Positions 51,447 through 61,239 of a DNA stretch of 64,000 bases are shown here, in pieces. The notes beneath the pieces were generated by a model, which saw only the letters and a list, made by a program, of their open reading frames with translations, searched no databases and was not told the DNA's origin. Made by a program: the position numbers and the translations under genes. Within the stretch, counting starts at the first letter, position 1. Every line of letters starts with the position of its first letter. Source of the DNA: ELB16-189 sp018266435 (GTDB lineage: Bacteria; Bacteroidota; Bacteroidia; Cytophagales; Cyclobacteriaceae); assembly GCA_030123525.1 (NCBI GenBank), contig CP126125.1, positions 186,001 to 250,000 of the forward strand, given 5' to 3'.

Positions 51447-53732
51447 TTATAAATTCAACCAATAAGTGAACTTCAGCACCAAGGCCTGATTGCGTGAATT
51501 GAATGTATCAGAAAAATAATTTTCGGTATAGACAATAAAAAAATCTGAAGCCGGTTTAAAGCGCCACTGAAAGCGTGTGTTCAGCCCCACGTTGTTGTAG
51601 CGATCGTTGTATTGCACAATGGTGGTAAAAAATAATTTATTGGTAAATGTTAAATCTACCCGTGGGCTAACAAGCAAAAACTTGGCGCTGCCATAACTTA
51701 TTTTGATGTCTTGGTAATCATAGGTAACGGTGATGTTTACATACGGTTGGTACCGGTAAGAAATGGTACCGGCTATACCGTATTTTGTACCGTCATAATA
51801 TTGCCCGGCCGATGCGTTGAGGGTGTAGGTAACTATCTTTCGTCTGTCTGAATAAAACTGCAGGTTACTTTCGTTCCAATCAAACTGCTGCCTGGTTTGA
51901 AAAGACTGGAGCCCGACCGGATCAATCGGGTTGTACGCCATCGGCAACAGTTGAAAAATTTTACGACCGGTGGCCATGATTCGTGCCGTATTTTTAAAAT
52001 TGATGGTGTAGTCGGCCACATACATTTTATCGGTTACGGTTCCATCCGGCAATTGGGTATAATCAAATTCAAGACCTGGCACCATAAACGTAACCGCACC
52101 TTGTTTAGGATATATCTTTCCCTCGGTGCGGCTAAACCCGTTCACAAAACCATTGTACACTGCCTGGGCCGGTACAAACCCTACTTCGGCATTGTAATTT
52201 TTTCCTATGCCCGAGCGTGAGGCCATTATGCTGAAGTGCCGGGAAAAGTACCCGAGAAACCCACCATACGAGTAATTGTTGTTGGTACTGAAATCGTCAA
52301 ATGATTTGTGGTAATAAAAATCTCCGTTCCAGTTATTGCTTTTGGTAAACAAATTAAAGTCTGCCCCTACCACCCGGTTATACAAGTTTAATTTTTTTAC
52401 CGTGTCACTTCCGTTCCAGACTTTCCGTATCAGGTCGCTGTGATAAAACTTGGTCGAGTCATACGTATTGAGTCCCAGCGATTGTTTATTCACCACAAAA
52501 AAATCAATGTTAGAGCGTGAAAAAATTTGTCGCTGCACCACAGCTACCGTATAATTCTGATCGGGCAGGCCCAGCGATTCTGTTTTTTTGGTTTGCAGAT
52601 TCATCACACCCACTCGCCAATTTTTACCAAGTTTACCACTCAGGCGTGCACCATAGACAATGGGTATTTTTTGCAAGTTGCCGCTGGCATCTCTGACTAA
52701 TCCGATTCTTCGTGAAAAAAAGGGACGGGTATCCGGGTAACCTGGGGTAGAAAACAAATCACTGTTCTCTAAAAAAAAAGTTCTGCGTTCGGGAAACTGG
52801 TACTCAAAACGCGTGAGGTTGATCACCTGACGATCTACTTCCACATTAGAAAAATCGGGGTTGATGGTCAGGTCTAAATTAAGTGCCGGGGTAACGGCCA
52901 CTTTTGCATCAAGTCCTACTGTGCCGGTAAAAGAAGTAGGCACTCCGTTCTCTTTGTCGTTGCTCACAGTTGTGGCACCGTAAGGAATCAACGAAACATT
53001 GGGGCCTGGGTGGGGGGCAGTTTCTTCCCACAAGAGCTTGCCGGTATAGCCAAACGAAGTGGCCGTGTATTGAATGGGTGTAGCAATCCAACTCGAAAGC
53101 TGGTTGTGTTTAAGGTCTTTGCGTAAAAACGTAACGTTCCAATGATCAACCTGATTGTTGTAACGAAACGATTTAAACGGTATGGCCAGCTCGGCCACCC
53201 ACCGGTCAGGGTAGCGCTTCACTTCTGAGTACCACTTGTTATCCCAGTTGCTGTTGAGTGCATCAGGAAATGTTCCTCCACCAAACACGGTGCCTTCGTG
53301 CTGCACATTGTATGGAGTAATCACAAAATAAAAACCATTGGTGTGATCGTTGTACGGATCCATGTAGAGGCCAATGTTGTCATTCATATCTGTATCAAAA
53401 TCTCTGCGCAAGCTCTGAACAATATTGGGCTTCTCCATGTTGTCATAGCAGACAAATGATACATAGAAAAAATGCTGATCAAAAGTGAGCCTAGCCTCCG
53501 TCTGGTACGAGGGCGGCATGGTATCAACGGGCAAATTCATATAAAAACCGGTGGCCACATTGGCGTTGAGCCAATCTTCTTCATCAAGTATGCCATCGAG
53601 CCTGATGGTGCCTTTTGCTTTTTTTATGGTTAGTTCAGTACCCGGCCCATTTTTTTCTTGTGCCATTGCTTCATCGGCATCAATGTTGGGCAGCAAAATG
53701 GAAATGAGAAATAAAAAACGAGAGTGGATCAT
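51447..53732 (-). CDS. DUF5916 outer-membrane protein with CBM9-like N-terminal domain
   Basis: A 761-residue exported protein. After the signal region (residues 1-25) comes a CBM9-like beta-sandwich: IRLDGILDEEDWLNANVATGFYMNLP ... FFYVSFVCYD ... DNIGLYMDPYNDHTNGFYFVITPYNVQHEG. From about residue 230 the DUF5916 part contains many amphipathic strands (PERRTFFLENSDLF, FFSRRIGLV) ending in an aromatic residue pattern LVLKFTYWLNL, as expected for an outer-membrane barrel. Function is unknown; carbohydrate binding by the N-terminal domain is inferred from fold only. Confidence 0.83.
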   Translation of the reverse strand: MIHSRFLFLISILLPNIDADEAMAQEKNGPGTELTIKKAKGTIRLDGILDEEDWLNANVATGFYMNLPVDTMPPSYQTEARLTFDQHFFYVSFVCYDNMEKPNIVQSLRRDFDTDMNDNIGLYMDPYNDHTNGFYFVITPYNVQHEGTVFGGGTFPDALNSNWDNKWYSEVKRYPDRWVAELAIPFKSFRYNNQVDHWNVTFLRKDLKHNQLSSWIATPIQYTATSFGYTGKLLWEETAPHPGPNVSLIPYGATTVSNDKENGVPTSFTGTVGLDAKVAVTPALNLDLTINPDFSNVEVDRQVINLTRFEYQFPERRTFFLENSDLFSTPGYPDTRPFFSRRIGLVRDASGNLQKIPIVYGARLSGKLGKNWRVGVMNLQTKKTESLGLPDQNYTVAVVQRQIFSRSNIDFFVVNKQSLGLNTYDSTKFYHSDLIRKVWNGSDTVKKLNLYNRVVGADFNLFTKSNNWNGDFYYHKSFDDFSTNNNYSYGGFLGYFSRHFSIMASRSGIGKNYNAEVGFVPAQAVYNGFVNGFSRTEGKIYPKQGAVTFMVPGLEFDYTQLPDGTVTDKMYVADYTINFKNTARIMATGRKIFQLLPMAYNPIDPVGLQSFQTRQQFDWNESNLQFYSDRRKIVTYTLNASAGQYYDGTKYGIAGTISYRYQPYVNITVTYDYQDIKISYGSAKFLLVSPRVDLTFTNKLFFTTIVQYNDRYNNVGLNTRFQWRFKPASDFFIVYTENYFSDTFNSRNQALVLKFTYWLNL

Positions 53733-53859
53733 AATTCAAACGGGTGCAAAATAACCACCCGTGTCAATAAAGAGAAACTGAATTATTTGAAAATAAGAGG
53801 TAATTTGTTAAGAGGTTGTTAATCCGGTTTACTAACTTTATCACTTAATTTATTTTGAC

Positions 53860-55203
53860 TTGCAACTCAATACACTTACTGCCATCTCTCCCATTGATGG
53901 CCGCTATTTTGAATCTGTAAAAAATTTATCGGCTTATTTTTCTGAGTATGCCCTGATGCGCTACCGGGTTTTGGTGGAAGTAGAATATTTCATTGCCTTG
54001 TGTGAGTTTCCTTTACCTCAATTGAAGTCTTTTTCGAAAGATAAGTTTACCCACCTTCGTAAATTCTATGAGCATTTCTCCGAACAAGACGCTCTCCACA
54101 TAAAGGAAATTGAAAAAACCACTAACCACGATGTGAAAGCAGTGGAATACTTTATAAAAAATGAATTTGATAAACTCGGCCTTTCATCTTATAAAGAGTT
54201 TATTCATTTCGGCCTGACTTCACAAGATATTAACAACACATCCATTCCGCTGTTGTTAAAAGAATTTTTAGAAAAAGAATTTCTGCCCGAAGTAAACAAA
54301 CTGGTGGCTGCGCTGGATGCCCAAACCGCAGCCTGGAAAGAGGTAGCCTTGCTGGCTCATACTCACGGGCAGCCGGCCTCTCCCACCCGACTGGGAAAAG
54401 AGATCGCTGTATTTAGTAAGCGAATCAACCAACAGCTTGAGCTGTTAAAAATAATTCCACACTCAGCAAAATTTGGCGGAGCTACCGGCAATTTCAATGC
54501 ACACCTGGCAGCCTATGCTGAAATCAACTGGGTTGATTTTGGAAATTCTTTCGTAAAAAAATATTTAGGGTTAGCGCGAAGCCATCCCACTACGCAGATT
54601 GAACACTACGATAACCTGGCGGCACTCTTCGATAACCTGAAGCGCATCAATACCATACTCATCGACTACAGCCGCGATGTGTGGCAATACATCTCGATGG
54701 GTTATTTTAATCAGAAAATCAAAGCAGGTGAAGTGGGGAGCAGTGCCATGCCTCACAAAGTAAATCCCATTGATTTTGAAAATGCCGAAGGCAACTTAGG
54801 AATGGCCAACGCATTGTTTGAACATCTGTCGGCCAAACTTCCGGTTTCGCGTCTTCAGCGAGACCTGACCGACTCAACCGTGCTGCGAAATGTGGGGGTG
54901 CCACTGGCACATACATGGATTGCCCTGAAATCTCTGCAGAAAGGAATCGCTAAACTTGAATTGAACAAGCCCGCCATAGATCATGATCTGGACGAAAACT
55001 GGGCTGTGGTGGCCGAGGCCATTCAAACCATTTTGAGAAAAGAAGGCTACCCTAATCCGTACGAAGCATTAAAAGAACTTACCCGCAAAAAAGAAAAGAT
55101 CACCAAAGAATCAATCCAGGCATTTATTGATGGACTTGATGTGAGAAAGGAAGTGAAAGAGAATATGAAGAAGATCAGTCCGTTTAATTATACGGGTGTT
55201 TGA
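53860..55203 (+). CDS. purB: Adenylosuccinate lyase
   Basis: A 447-residue enzyme splitting SAICAR and adenylosuccinate in purine synthesis. It begins at TTG: QLNTLTAISPIDGRYFESVKNLS aligns with the invariant start of PurB (xLSxLTAxSPxDGRY), so no later ATG is possible. Catalytic blocks: TSQDINNTSIPLL (about 124-136), HTHGQPASPTRLGKEI (about 168) and the signature GSSAMPHKVNPIDFENAEGN (about 293). It is the longer PurB type as in E. coli. Upstream TAACTTTA (53832-53839) may be its -7 element. Confidence 0.95.
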   Translation: MQLNTLTAISPIDGRYFESVKNLSAYFSEYALMRYRVLVEVEYFIALCEFPLPQLKSFSKDKFTHLRKFYEHFSEQDALHIKEIEKTTNHDVKAVEYFIKNEFDKLGLSSYKEFIHFGLTSQDINNTSIPLLLKEFLEKEFLPEVNKLVAALDAQTAAWKEVALLAHTHGQPASPTRLGKEIAVFSKRINQQLELLKIIPHSAKFGGATGNFNAHLAAYAEINWVDFGNSFVKKYLGLARSHPTTQIEHYDNLAALFDNLKRINTILIDYSRDVWQYISMGYFNQKIKAGEVGSSAMPHKVNPIDFENAEGNLGMANALFEHLSAKLPVSRLQRDLTDSTVLRNVGVPLAHTWIALKSLQKGIAKLELNKPAIDHDLDENWAVVAEAIQTILRKEGYPNPYEALKELTRKKEKITKESIQAFIDGLDVRKEVKENMKKISPFNYTGV

Positions 55204-55307
55204 AAACATTTTACCCGGCAGGCACTGAATAAACCTGCACCTTACACCCCTCAGACAACAATAGTATTCGTCTTGTTATGCCATCGTTATACAAATATTT
55301 AAATCCT

Positions 55308-56351
55308 ATGAACCATCCGCTGAAAAACATTTTTCTCTTCCTTCTGGTTACCGCAATTTTTGTTTCCTGTTCTAAATCCAATACGGCCACACCTCCCGCT
55401 ACACTGCCTGTCTTTGCTAAAGGAGCCGATGTCAGTTGGCTTACTCAAATGGAAGCCAGCGGCATAAAGTTTTACAACAGCCAGGGAACACAACAAGAAT
55501 GCATGTCGTTGTTGAAAGATCTTGGAATCAATTCTATTCGCCTGCGGGCCTGGGTCAATCCACCGGCCGGCTGGAACAACACCAAAGACGTAGTGGCCAA
55601 AGCCGTGCGTGCCCAAGCACTGGGCATGAGAATCATGATTGATTTTCATTACAGCGATACCTGGGCTGACCCCAGCCACCAACCCAAACCCGCAGCCTGG
55701 TCAACATTTAATATCGGCCAACTGACCACCGCAGTTTCAACGTACACTACGGGAGTAATGGACACGCTCAAACTTAGCGGCATCACCCCCGACTGGGTGC
55801 AGATCGGAAATGAAACCAACGATGGCATGCTGTGGGAAGACGGGCGAGCCTCTGCCTCAATGGCCAATTTTGCCAACCTGATCAAAGCCGGGTATGCTGC
55901 CGTTAAGTCGGTCAGCCCTACTTCACAAGTAATCGTTCATTTGTCGAATGGATATGACAATTCTCTCTTCACCTGGATGTTTGACGGGCTGAAAGCCAAC
56001 GGAGTGAGTTGGGACATCATCGGTATGTCGTTGTACCCGGCTTATGCACCCCAGGGAAACAGCGGATGGGCCGCGGTTAACACCAATTGCCTGAGCAACA
56101 TGACCAGCCTGATTGCGCGGTATGGCACCCCGGTAATGGTGGTAGAAGTAGGTATGCCGTATAACGACCCGGCTGATGCCAAATCCTTTTTACTCGATAT
56201 TCTTACTAAAACCAAAAACATTTCTGGCAACAATGGGCTGGGTGTGTTTTACTGGGAGCCTGAATGTTACAACAACTGGCAGGGGTACACACTCGGTGCT
56301 TTTGACAACACCGGTAAGCCCACCGCAGCGATGGATGCCTTTCTGAATTGA
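55308..56351 (+). CDS. GH53 endo-beta-1,4-galactanase lipoprotein
   Basis: A 347-residue lipoprotein (lipobox FVSC, Cys21) that cuts beta-1,4-galactan side chains of pectin (arabinogalactan type I). GH53 features: FAKGADVSWLTQME, NSIRLRAWVNPPAGWNN, MIDFHYSDTWADPSHQPKPAAW, acid/base Glu169 in VQIGNETNDGMLW and nucleophile Glu280 in VVEVGMPYN. The protein is a minimal catalytic domain with a short Pro/Thr linker. ATG 55308 gives the correct signal peptide; an upstream ATG adds ten residues. It converges on the SusA-like gene 16 bp away. Confidence 0.9.
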   Translation: MNHPLKNIFLFLLVTAIFVSCSKSNTATPPATLPVFAKGADVSWLTQMEASGIKFYNSQGTQQECMSLLKDLGINSIRLRAWVNPPAGWNNTKDVVAKAVRAQALGMRIMIDFHYSDTWADPSHQPKPAAWSTFNIGQLTTAVSTYTTGVMDTLKLSGITPDWVQIGNETNDGMLWEDGRASASMANFANLIKAGYAAVKSVSPTSQVIVHLSNGYDNSLFTWMFDGLKANGVSWDIIGMSLYPAYAPQGNSGWAAVNTNCLSNMTSLIARYGTPVMVVEVGMPYNDPADAKSFLLDILTKTKNISGNNGLGVFYWEPECYNNWQGYTLGAFDNTGKPTAAMDAFLN

Positions 56352-56366
56352 GTGCCTTTCGTTTGA

Positions 56367-58217
56367 TTACTGCAATTCTAAAATTACGGCCGTCATGGAC
56401 GGGAGTGTAATCTCTTGTATGTTTTGCAAGACCTCTGCACTCAACACATTCACAGCTTTCGTCTTGCCCTTCATGCACTCGCTGTAACGGCTGGTATTGA
56501 TTTTCATTTCTTTATCATTTCCATTCATGAGCACCATTACTGTTTCGTTGGCCTGGTGGCGAAAATAAACATACACATTGTCTTCCGGAATAAACTGGGT
56601 CAGTTTTCCGGAGTGAATGACCGGTTTGGTTTTTCTCCACTGCAACAGCTTGCTCATAAAATCATACGCCTCATTTTGTTCTTTCGTGCGTCCCGTCCGG
56701 GTAAACTCATTGACTTGATCACCCGGCCATCCGCCCGGCACCTCCATGCGCACCGTAGGGTGAATGGAGTAGTTGCCGTCCATCAAAAGCTCGGTGCCGT
56801 AATAGAGTTGAGGAATGCCACGCGTAGTCATTAAAAAAATTAATCCCATTTTAAATTTATTCAGGTCGCGGCCCATGTTAAAAAAATACCGGCTCATGTC
56901 GTGGTTATCGAGAAACGTTACGTTGCCATTGGCATTAGGATAAATAAAATCATGAGCCAGGGTGGTGTACAGACGCGAGAGGCCGCCATCCCACGATCCT
57001 TTTTCATTCAGTGCTGCATTTACGGCATTGGTCAGTGGAAAATCGATGACCGAAGGTAAATTGGATTGGTACCCATCTTTGTTAAGAGCATCTTTTTGCC
57101 AATAACCCACCATGGGTTTTGAGTTTACCAGCACCTCGCCCACGATGTTGAACTTGGGGTATTCAGTCAACACTTCTTTTGCCCACCGGGCCATATACGC
57201 TCTGTCGGGATAAGGATAGGTGTCCATGCGAATGCCGTCAATGCCAGCGTACTCAATCCACCACAAGGTATTTTGGATGAGGTAAGTAGCAAACAACGGA
57301 TTACTTTGGTTGATGTCGGGCATGGTGTAGTCAAACCAGCCGTTGGTCATTTTGTTTAAATCATACTGCGATTGATACGGGTCAGAAACTACTTCGCTGC
57401 GGTAGTTTGAGCGGGTAAATTCAGGAAACTGGTGCACCCAGTTTTTTTCGGGCAAATCCAACATCAGCCAGTTGTAGTTGCCCATGTGGTTGATCACCAT
57501 ATCTTGCACCATCTTCAGGCCGCGCGCGTGGCATTTTTCAATCAGCAACACATACTCTTCGTTCGAGCCGAACCGTGCATCCACTTTATAAAAATCGGTG
57601 ATGGCATAGCCGTGGTAACTTTCGCGTTTTTGGTTGTTCTCTAAAACCGGATTGAGCCACAGTGTAGTTACGCCCAGTTCCTGAATGAAATCCAGGTGGT
57701 CAGAAATTCCTTTCAAGTCGCCCCCGTGCCGGCCAAACGACTTCTCACGGTGTACGCCTTCGTAAAACCCCGGCAATGAATCATTTTTTATGTCGCCATT
57801 GGCAAAGCGATCGGGCATAATCAGGTACAGCACATCGCTGGAGTTAAACCCCTGAATGCGGTTGGCTGCCGTTGATTTATTTTTCAGCTCATACGAATAG
57901 GTAAACGATTTTTTTCCCGCTTTAAATTGAATAGGAATTATTCCGGCCTTAGTCGATGGGCTCACCTCCAGTTTTAAAAAAAGGTAGTGCGGGTTTTCTA
58001 CTGTAATTTTTTCTTTGATGGAAACGCCCGCATAATTCAGCGAAGCTTCGTAACTGCCCAGGTTGGCACTGTGATTATAAAAAAGAATTTGCAGTTCACT
58101 GTTTTTCATGCCCACCCACCAAAAGGCAGGCTCCACACGGTCAAACTCGGGTTTGGTTTTTTTTTGGGCCTGACAAAAAAATGAGACCGACAAAAAGAGC
58201 AGTACAATTTTATTCAT
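56367..58217 (-). CDS. GH13 neopullulanase/cyclomaltodextrinase, SusA-like
   Basis: A 616-residue exported GH13 enzyme hydrolysing malto-oligosaccharides, cyclodextrins or pullulan. Signal peptide residues 1-17 (FFCQAQ). N-terminal cyclomaltodextrinase-type Ig domain about 25-115, (beta/alpha)8 barrel from 130, nucleophile Asp332 (GIDGIRMDTYPYPD), acid/base Glu361 (NIVGEVLVN), transition-state Asp440 (FLDNHDMSR), and a C-terminal beta domain. This domain order matches SusA of the starch system, a periplasmic enzyme. It is separated from the amylase gene by 92 bp and points the same way as the Sus genes. Confidence 0.9.
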   Translation of the reverse strand: MNKIVLLFLSVSFFCQAQKKTKPEFDRVEPAFWWVGMKNSELQILFYNHSANLGSYEASLNYAGVSIKEKITVENPHYLFLKLEVSPSTKAGIIPIQFKAGKKSFTYSYELKNKSTAANRIQGFNSSDVLYLIMPDRFANGDIKNDSLPGFYEGVHREKSFGRHGGDLKGISDHLDFIQELGVTTLWLNPVLENNQKRESYHGYAITDFYKVDARFGSNEEYVLLIEKCHARGLKMVQDMVINHMGNYNWLMLDLPEKNWVHQFPEFTRSNYRSEVVSDPYQSQYDLNKMTNGWFDYTMPDINQSNPLFATYLIQNTLWWIEYAGIDGIRMDTYPYPDRAYMARWAKEVLTEYPKFNIVGEVLVNSKPMVGYWQKDALNKDGYQSNLPSVIDFPLTNAVNAALNEKGSWDGGLSRLYTTLAHDFIYPNANGNVTFLDNHDMSRYFFNMGRDLNKFKMGLIFLMTTRGIPQLYYGTELLMDGNYSIHPTVRMEVPGGWPGDQVNEFTRTGRTKEQNEAYDFMSKLLQWRKTKPVIHSGKLTQFIPEDNVYVYFRHQANETVMVLMNGNDKEMKINTSRYSECMKGKTKAVNVLSAEVLQNIQEITLPSMTAVILELQ

Positions 58218-58309
58218 GGGGCTGGGGGTTATGGTTCATCTACAATTTAGCACGGGCCATGTTCAGCATCATCCTCCGAGGCAGAGAGCCGATACCGGGT
58301 TGGCAGCAA

Positions 58310-61162
58310 TTAATACTTAATCACTTTTTTTCTCACCCACCCTGAGCCGGTATTGATTTCAACAATATAAAGCCCCGTTGAAAGTGAACTGAAATCCCAC
58401 GAGGTGTCATCTATGCGAGCGGGGTTTACCAATGCACCCGTTACGGTGCGCACCTGAAGGTGCTGCACCGGGTCAGTAGTGCTTACATTCAGCCGGGTTT
58501 TTACCGGGTTGGGAAAAATAGTTACGTCAACATCGGTGTGGTTTTCTATGCCGGTAATCGTAGCCATGGAAGTAATCTTCACATCGGTGTACAGTTTGTA
58601 AACCCCCGGATCTATAATCTGGACTACCGAACCGGTGGGTACATTGAGTGACACATTTCTATTGTAATAATCATACCATGTGCCGGCATGTGGAAACATA
58701 AGGGTGGCTGCCTGCGGGGTTACATCAAAATTAGCCACTATCTGCACATTCATTTGAGTAGAATCAGCAGGGGTGGCGGTATAAGGCGTGTTCTTCAAGG
58801 TGAGTTGCTGCACTAATCCCGAGGTTGTAAACTGGGCTACCCCGGTAGTGGTAAAGAGCGGAAAATTTTTACGCAACCGCATCAGGTCTGCGGTGTGGTA
58901 CCACAATGACTTTCGGTTTGCATTTTGCAGGTAATCCCAGTGTACCGGCTTAGGGTCCAACCGACAGTTGCTGTTCACCGTTCCGTCCTGGCATGCGTTA
59001 ATGCTGAAGTCATAGCCCAGTTCGCCAAACTCCCACAACATCTTAGGGCCGGGAATAGTATAAAAAAGCAATGCCGCAGCTTTCATGCGCACCAAAGCTG
59101 TATCAAGCATTTTGACAGAATAACTTCCCGACACGTTTCCGAATTGTTCGTTTTCATACATCAGCCGTTCTTCGTCATGGCTTTCCATGTAGCCCACCGC
59201 GCGCGGGGCTGTCCAGCCTTTGTTGCCATAATACATTTGCGAAATATCTGCACCGCTGGAGTAACCCATGGTATTTTGTCCGTAGGCATAGTTAAAATTT
59301 TCCCACAACATCATGCCTTGCCCCTGGCTCACCTGGTAGTTGGCCAGCACGGTTTCTTCTGAGTTGGCCGCAAAGTGTTCGAGGATGATGTAAGCATCGG
59401 GGTATTTTGACCACAATACCTGAGCCATGCGATCAAGGTTATTGATACGCGATTGATCATACTGACCCCATAAGCCTACGTTGCTGCCACTGTAAAATTG
59501 GGTAAAGCCTTTCGACAAATCGTAGCGGTAGCCGTCCACTTTATATTCATGCATCCAATAGTAGTTGATGGTGTCTAAATATTTTCGGGTGTAGGGACTA
59601 TCGTGGTTCAGATCATTAAAAACACTGTACGGATGTGGCGCCACCACATTAAACCATTTGTTAGACGACTTGGGCTTGTTGTTGACAAAATCATAATCGA
59701 GCATAGCATACGAATTAGGGATGTCTTGGTGGTTCATCACCAAATCGAGAATCACCGCTATGCCGTTGGCGTGGCACGTATCTACAAATTCTTTGAGCTT
59801 ATCTTTGGGGCCATAGTATTTTTGCACAGCAAACATAAACGTGGGGTTGTAGCCCCAGCCGATCTCGCCATTAAATTCGGCTACGGGCATCAGTTCAATG
59901 GCATTGATTCCTAACCGTTTGAAATACGAAATGGTATCAATCAGGCTTTGAAAGCTGCGGTGGTTGCTGTCGAAAAAATCGCGGATGAGTAATTCATAAA
60001 TCACCAGTTTTTCTTTAGCCGGTTTGGTATAGTTAGTGGTTTTCCATGCATAAGGAGTTTGCCCGGTTTGAAACACCGAGAGGCGGTTGAAGTACCACTG
60101 GCTGTTCACCGCCCGGGCGGGGTAAGGTTTCAGGTTAGGATAAGTAGTGGAGGGTATCAGGTTATCGTCCTGGTAATTTAATGTCTTATCGGTATAAGGG
60201 TCGGCAATTTTCAGGGTATCATTCACCAAATATTGAAATGCGTATTCTTTGCCCGGAGTAAGCCCGGTAAGTTGAATCCAGAAATGTTCGCCATCCCGGT
60301 TCATTAAATATTTTGAAGACACAATCCAGTTGCTGAAATCGCCAAAGGCATAAACCGAAGTTTTGTTGGGTGCCCAAAAGCAAAGTGTTACTTGGGTTTG
60401 ATCGCCCGCATTGTAGTTGATGCCGTCAATGATTGCTGCAGGGCGGGTAGCCACGGGGCTGGGCTGTGAAAAAAGATAACTGAACGAAAGCGTATCAATG
60501 CTGGTGCCCGCAGTGATAACCAAATTGCACAAATAGTATTTTACCGAATCGCTGGCGGTGAGGTTAATCTGGTAGTTGATGATGGAAGAAGCCGAATTGA
60601 ATAGTGTATTATTGATGTATAAATTGAATTGAGCCGAAGTTGAAGCCGAGGCTTGCACCAACACAGTACTGCCGTTGGTTACAAACTGCGAGTTAGTTGT
60701 AGGTGAAATTAACGTAGTTTGAAAATTGCTGCCCATCAAAAAATTAGTCACAAAATCCGTGGTCTGCCCATTGGACCAATCCGTGCCTTTGAGCAAAATT
60801 CCTATTTGTGTTTGTGTGCTGATATCAGAACTAAAGAAATCAGAAGGTTTAAAAGTGATCGTAAAAAGAGTTTTGCCGCTGGGTGTTGACTTGGTGCATT
60901 GGGCCGGGGCAGCCGCAGCCGTGGCCGGGTTGATGTCGTACTTGGCGTTGATGGAACTGTTAGGTGGTAGGGGTATCCATACCCATACCCAGGCATTGGT
61001 TAAACTGGCCATCGTTGTGCCGGTTACATCATACGTTACCGTGATTTGATCATTGTAATGAAATAGCGCAGGAGTAATGCTGGGGTTAAGCGTTACTTTA
61101 TTTTGCGCCCACCCAAGAGAACCCAACCCGGCAAGAAAAATAATAAGTAACGATCTTTTCAT
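58310..61162 (-). CDS. Secreted GH13 alpha-amylase with T9SS sorting domain
   Basis: A 950-residue exported enzyme. Signal peptide 1-19; an N-terminal region (about 25-235) of two beta domains; a CBM48-like E-set (TLCFWAPNKTSVYAFGDFSNW, 259-279); GH13 barrel from about 385 with nucleophile Asp548 (GYRYDLSKGF), acid/base Glu595 (YIILEHFA) and Asp663 (ESHDEERL). The end (about 878-950) is a type A T9SS sorting domain: VTIFPNPVKTRLNVS, then a final KKVIKY. So it is exported through the outer membrane by type IX secretion to degrade starch, instead of the membrane-bound SusG. It has its own -7 element after a terminator. Confidence 0.92.
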   Translation of the reverse strand: MKRSLLIIFLAGLGSLGWAQNKVTLNPSITPALFHYNDQITVTYDVTGTTMASLTNAWVWVWIPLPPNSSINAKYDINPATAAAAPAQCTKSTPSGKTLFTITFKPSDFFSSDISTQTQIGILLKGTDWSNGQTTDFVTNFLMGSNFQTTLISPTTNSQFVTNGSTVLVQASASTSAQFNLYINNTLFNSASSIINYQINLTASDSVKYYLCNLVITAGTSIDTLSFSYLFSQPSPVATRPAAIIDGINYNAGDQTQVTLCFWAPNKTSVYAFGDFSNWIVSSKYLMNRDGEHFWIQLTGLTPGKEYAFQYLVNDTLKIADPYTDKTLNYQDDNLIPSTTYPNLKPYPARAVNSQWYFNRLSVFQTGQTPYAWKTTNYTKPAKEKLVIYELLIRDFFDSNHRSFQSLIDTISYFKRLGINAIELMPVAEFNGEIGWGYNPTFMFAVQKYYGPKDKLKEFVDTCHANGIAVILDLVMNHQDIPNSYAMLDYDFVNNKPKSSNKWFNVVAPHPYSVFNDLNHDSPYTRKYLDTINYYWMHEYKVDGYRYDLSKGFTQFYSGSNVGLWGQYDQSRINNLDRMAQVLWSKYPDAYIILEHFAANSEETVLANYQVSQGQGMMLWENFNYAYGQNTMGYSSGADISQMYYGNKGWTAPRAVGYMESHDEERLMYENEQFGNVSGSYSVKMLDTALVRMKAAALLFYTIPGPKMLWEFGELGYDFSINACQDGTVNSNCRLDPKPVHWDYLQNANRKSLWYHTADLMRLRKNFPLFTTTGVAQFTTSGLVQQLTLKNTPYTATPADSTQMNVQIVANFDVTPQAATLMFPHAGTWYDYYNRNVSLNVPTGSVVQIIDPGVYKLYTDVKITSMATITGIENHTDVDVTIFPNPVKTRLNVSTTDPVQHLQVRTVTGALVNPARIDDTSWDFSSLSTGLYIVEINTGSGWVRKKVIKY

Positions 61163-61184
61163 TCGACATAATTAAATTTCATAC

Positions 61185-61192
61185 TAAAGATA
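61185..61192 (-). promoter_or_regulatory. Probable -7 element of the secreted amylase gene
   Basis: TATCTTTA on the minus strand (one base off TAnnTTTG), directly after the T tract of the preceding terminator and about 23 nt before the ATG at 61162. It suggests that the amylase can be transcribed separately from the Sus genes. Confidence 0.4.
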
Positions 61193-61193
61193 A

Positions 61194-61224
61194 AAAAATC
61201 AGGGGCACGAAGCCCCTGATTTTT
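61194..61224 (-). terminator. Intrinsic terminator after the SusF-like gene
   Basis: AAAAATCAGGGGC-loop-GCCCCTGATTTTT, a perfect 13-bp stem with a 5-nt loop and a T tract on the minus strand, 15 bp past the stop of the SusF-like gene. It separates the SusD-E-F transcript from the amylase gene; being flanked by A and T tracts it could act in both directions. Confidence 0.85.
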
Positions 61225-61239
61225 AAACATACTATTTCA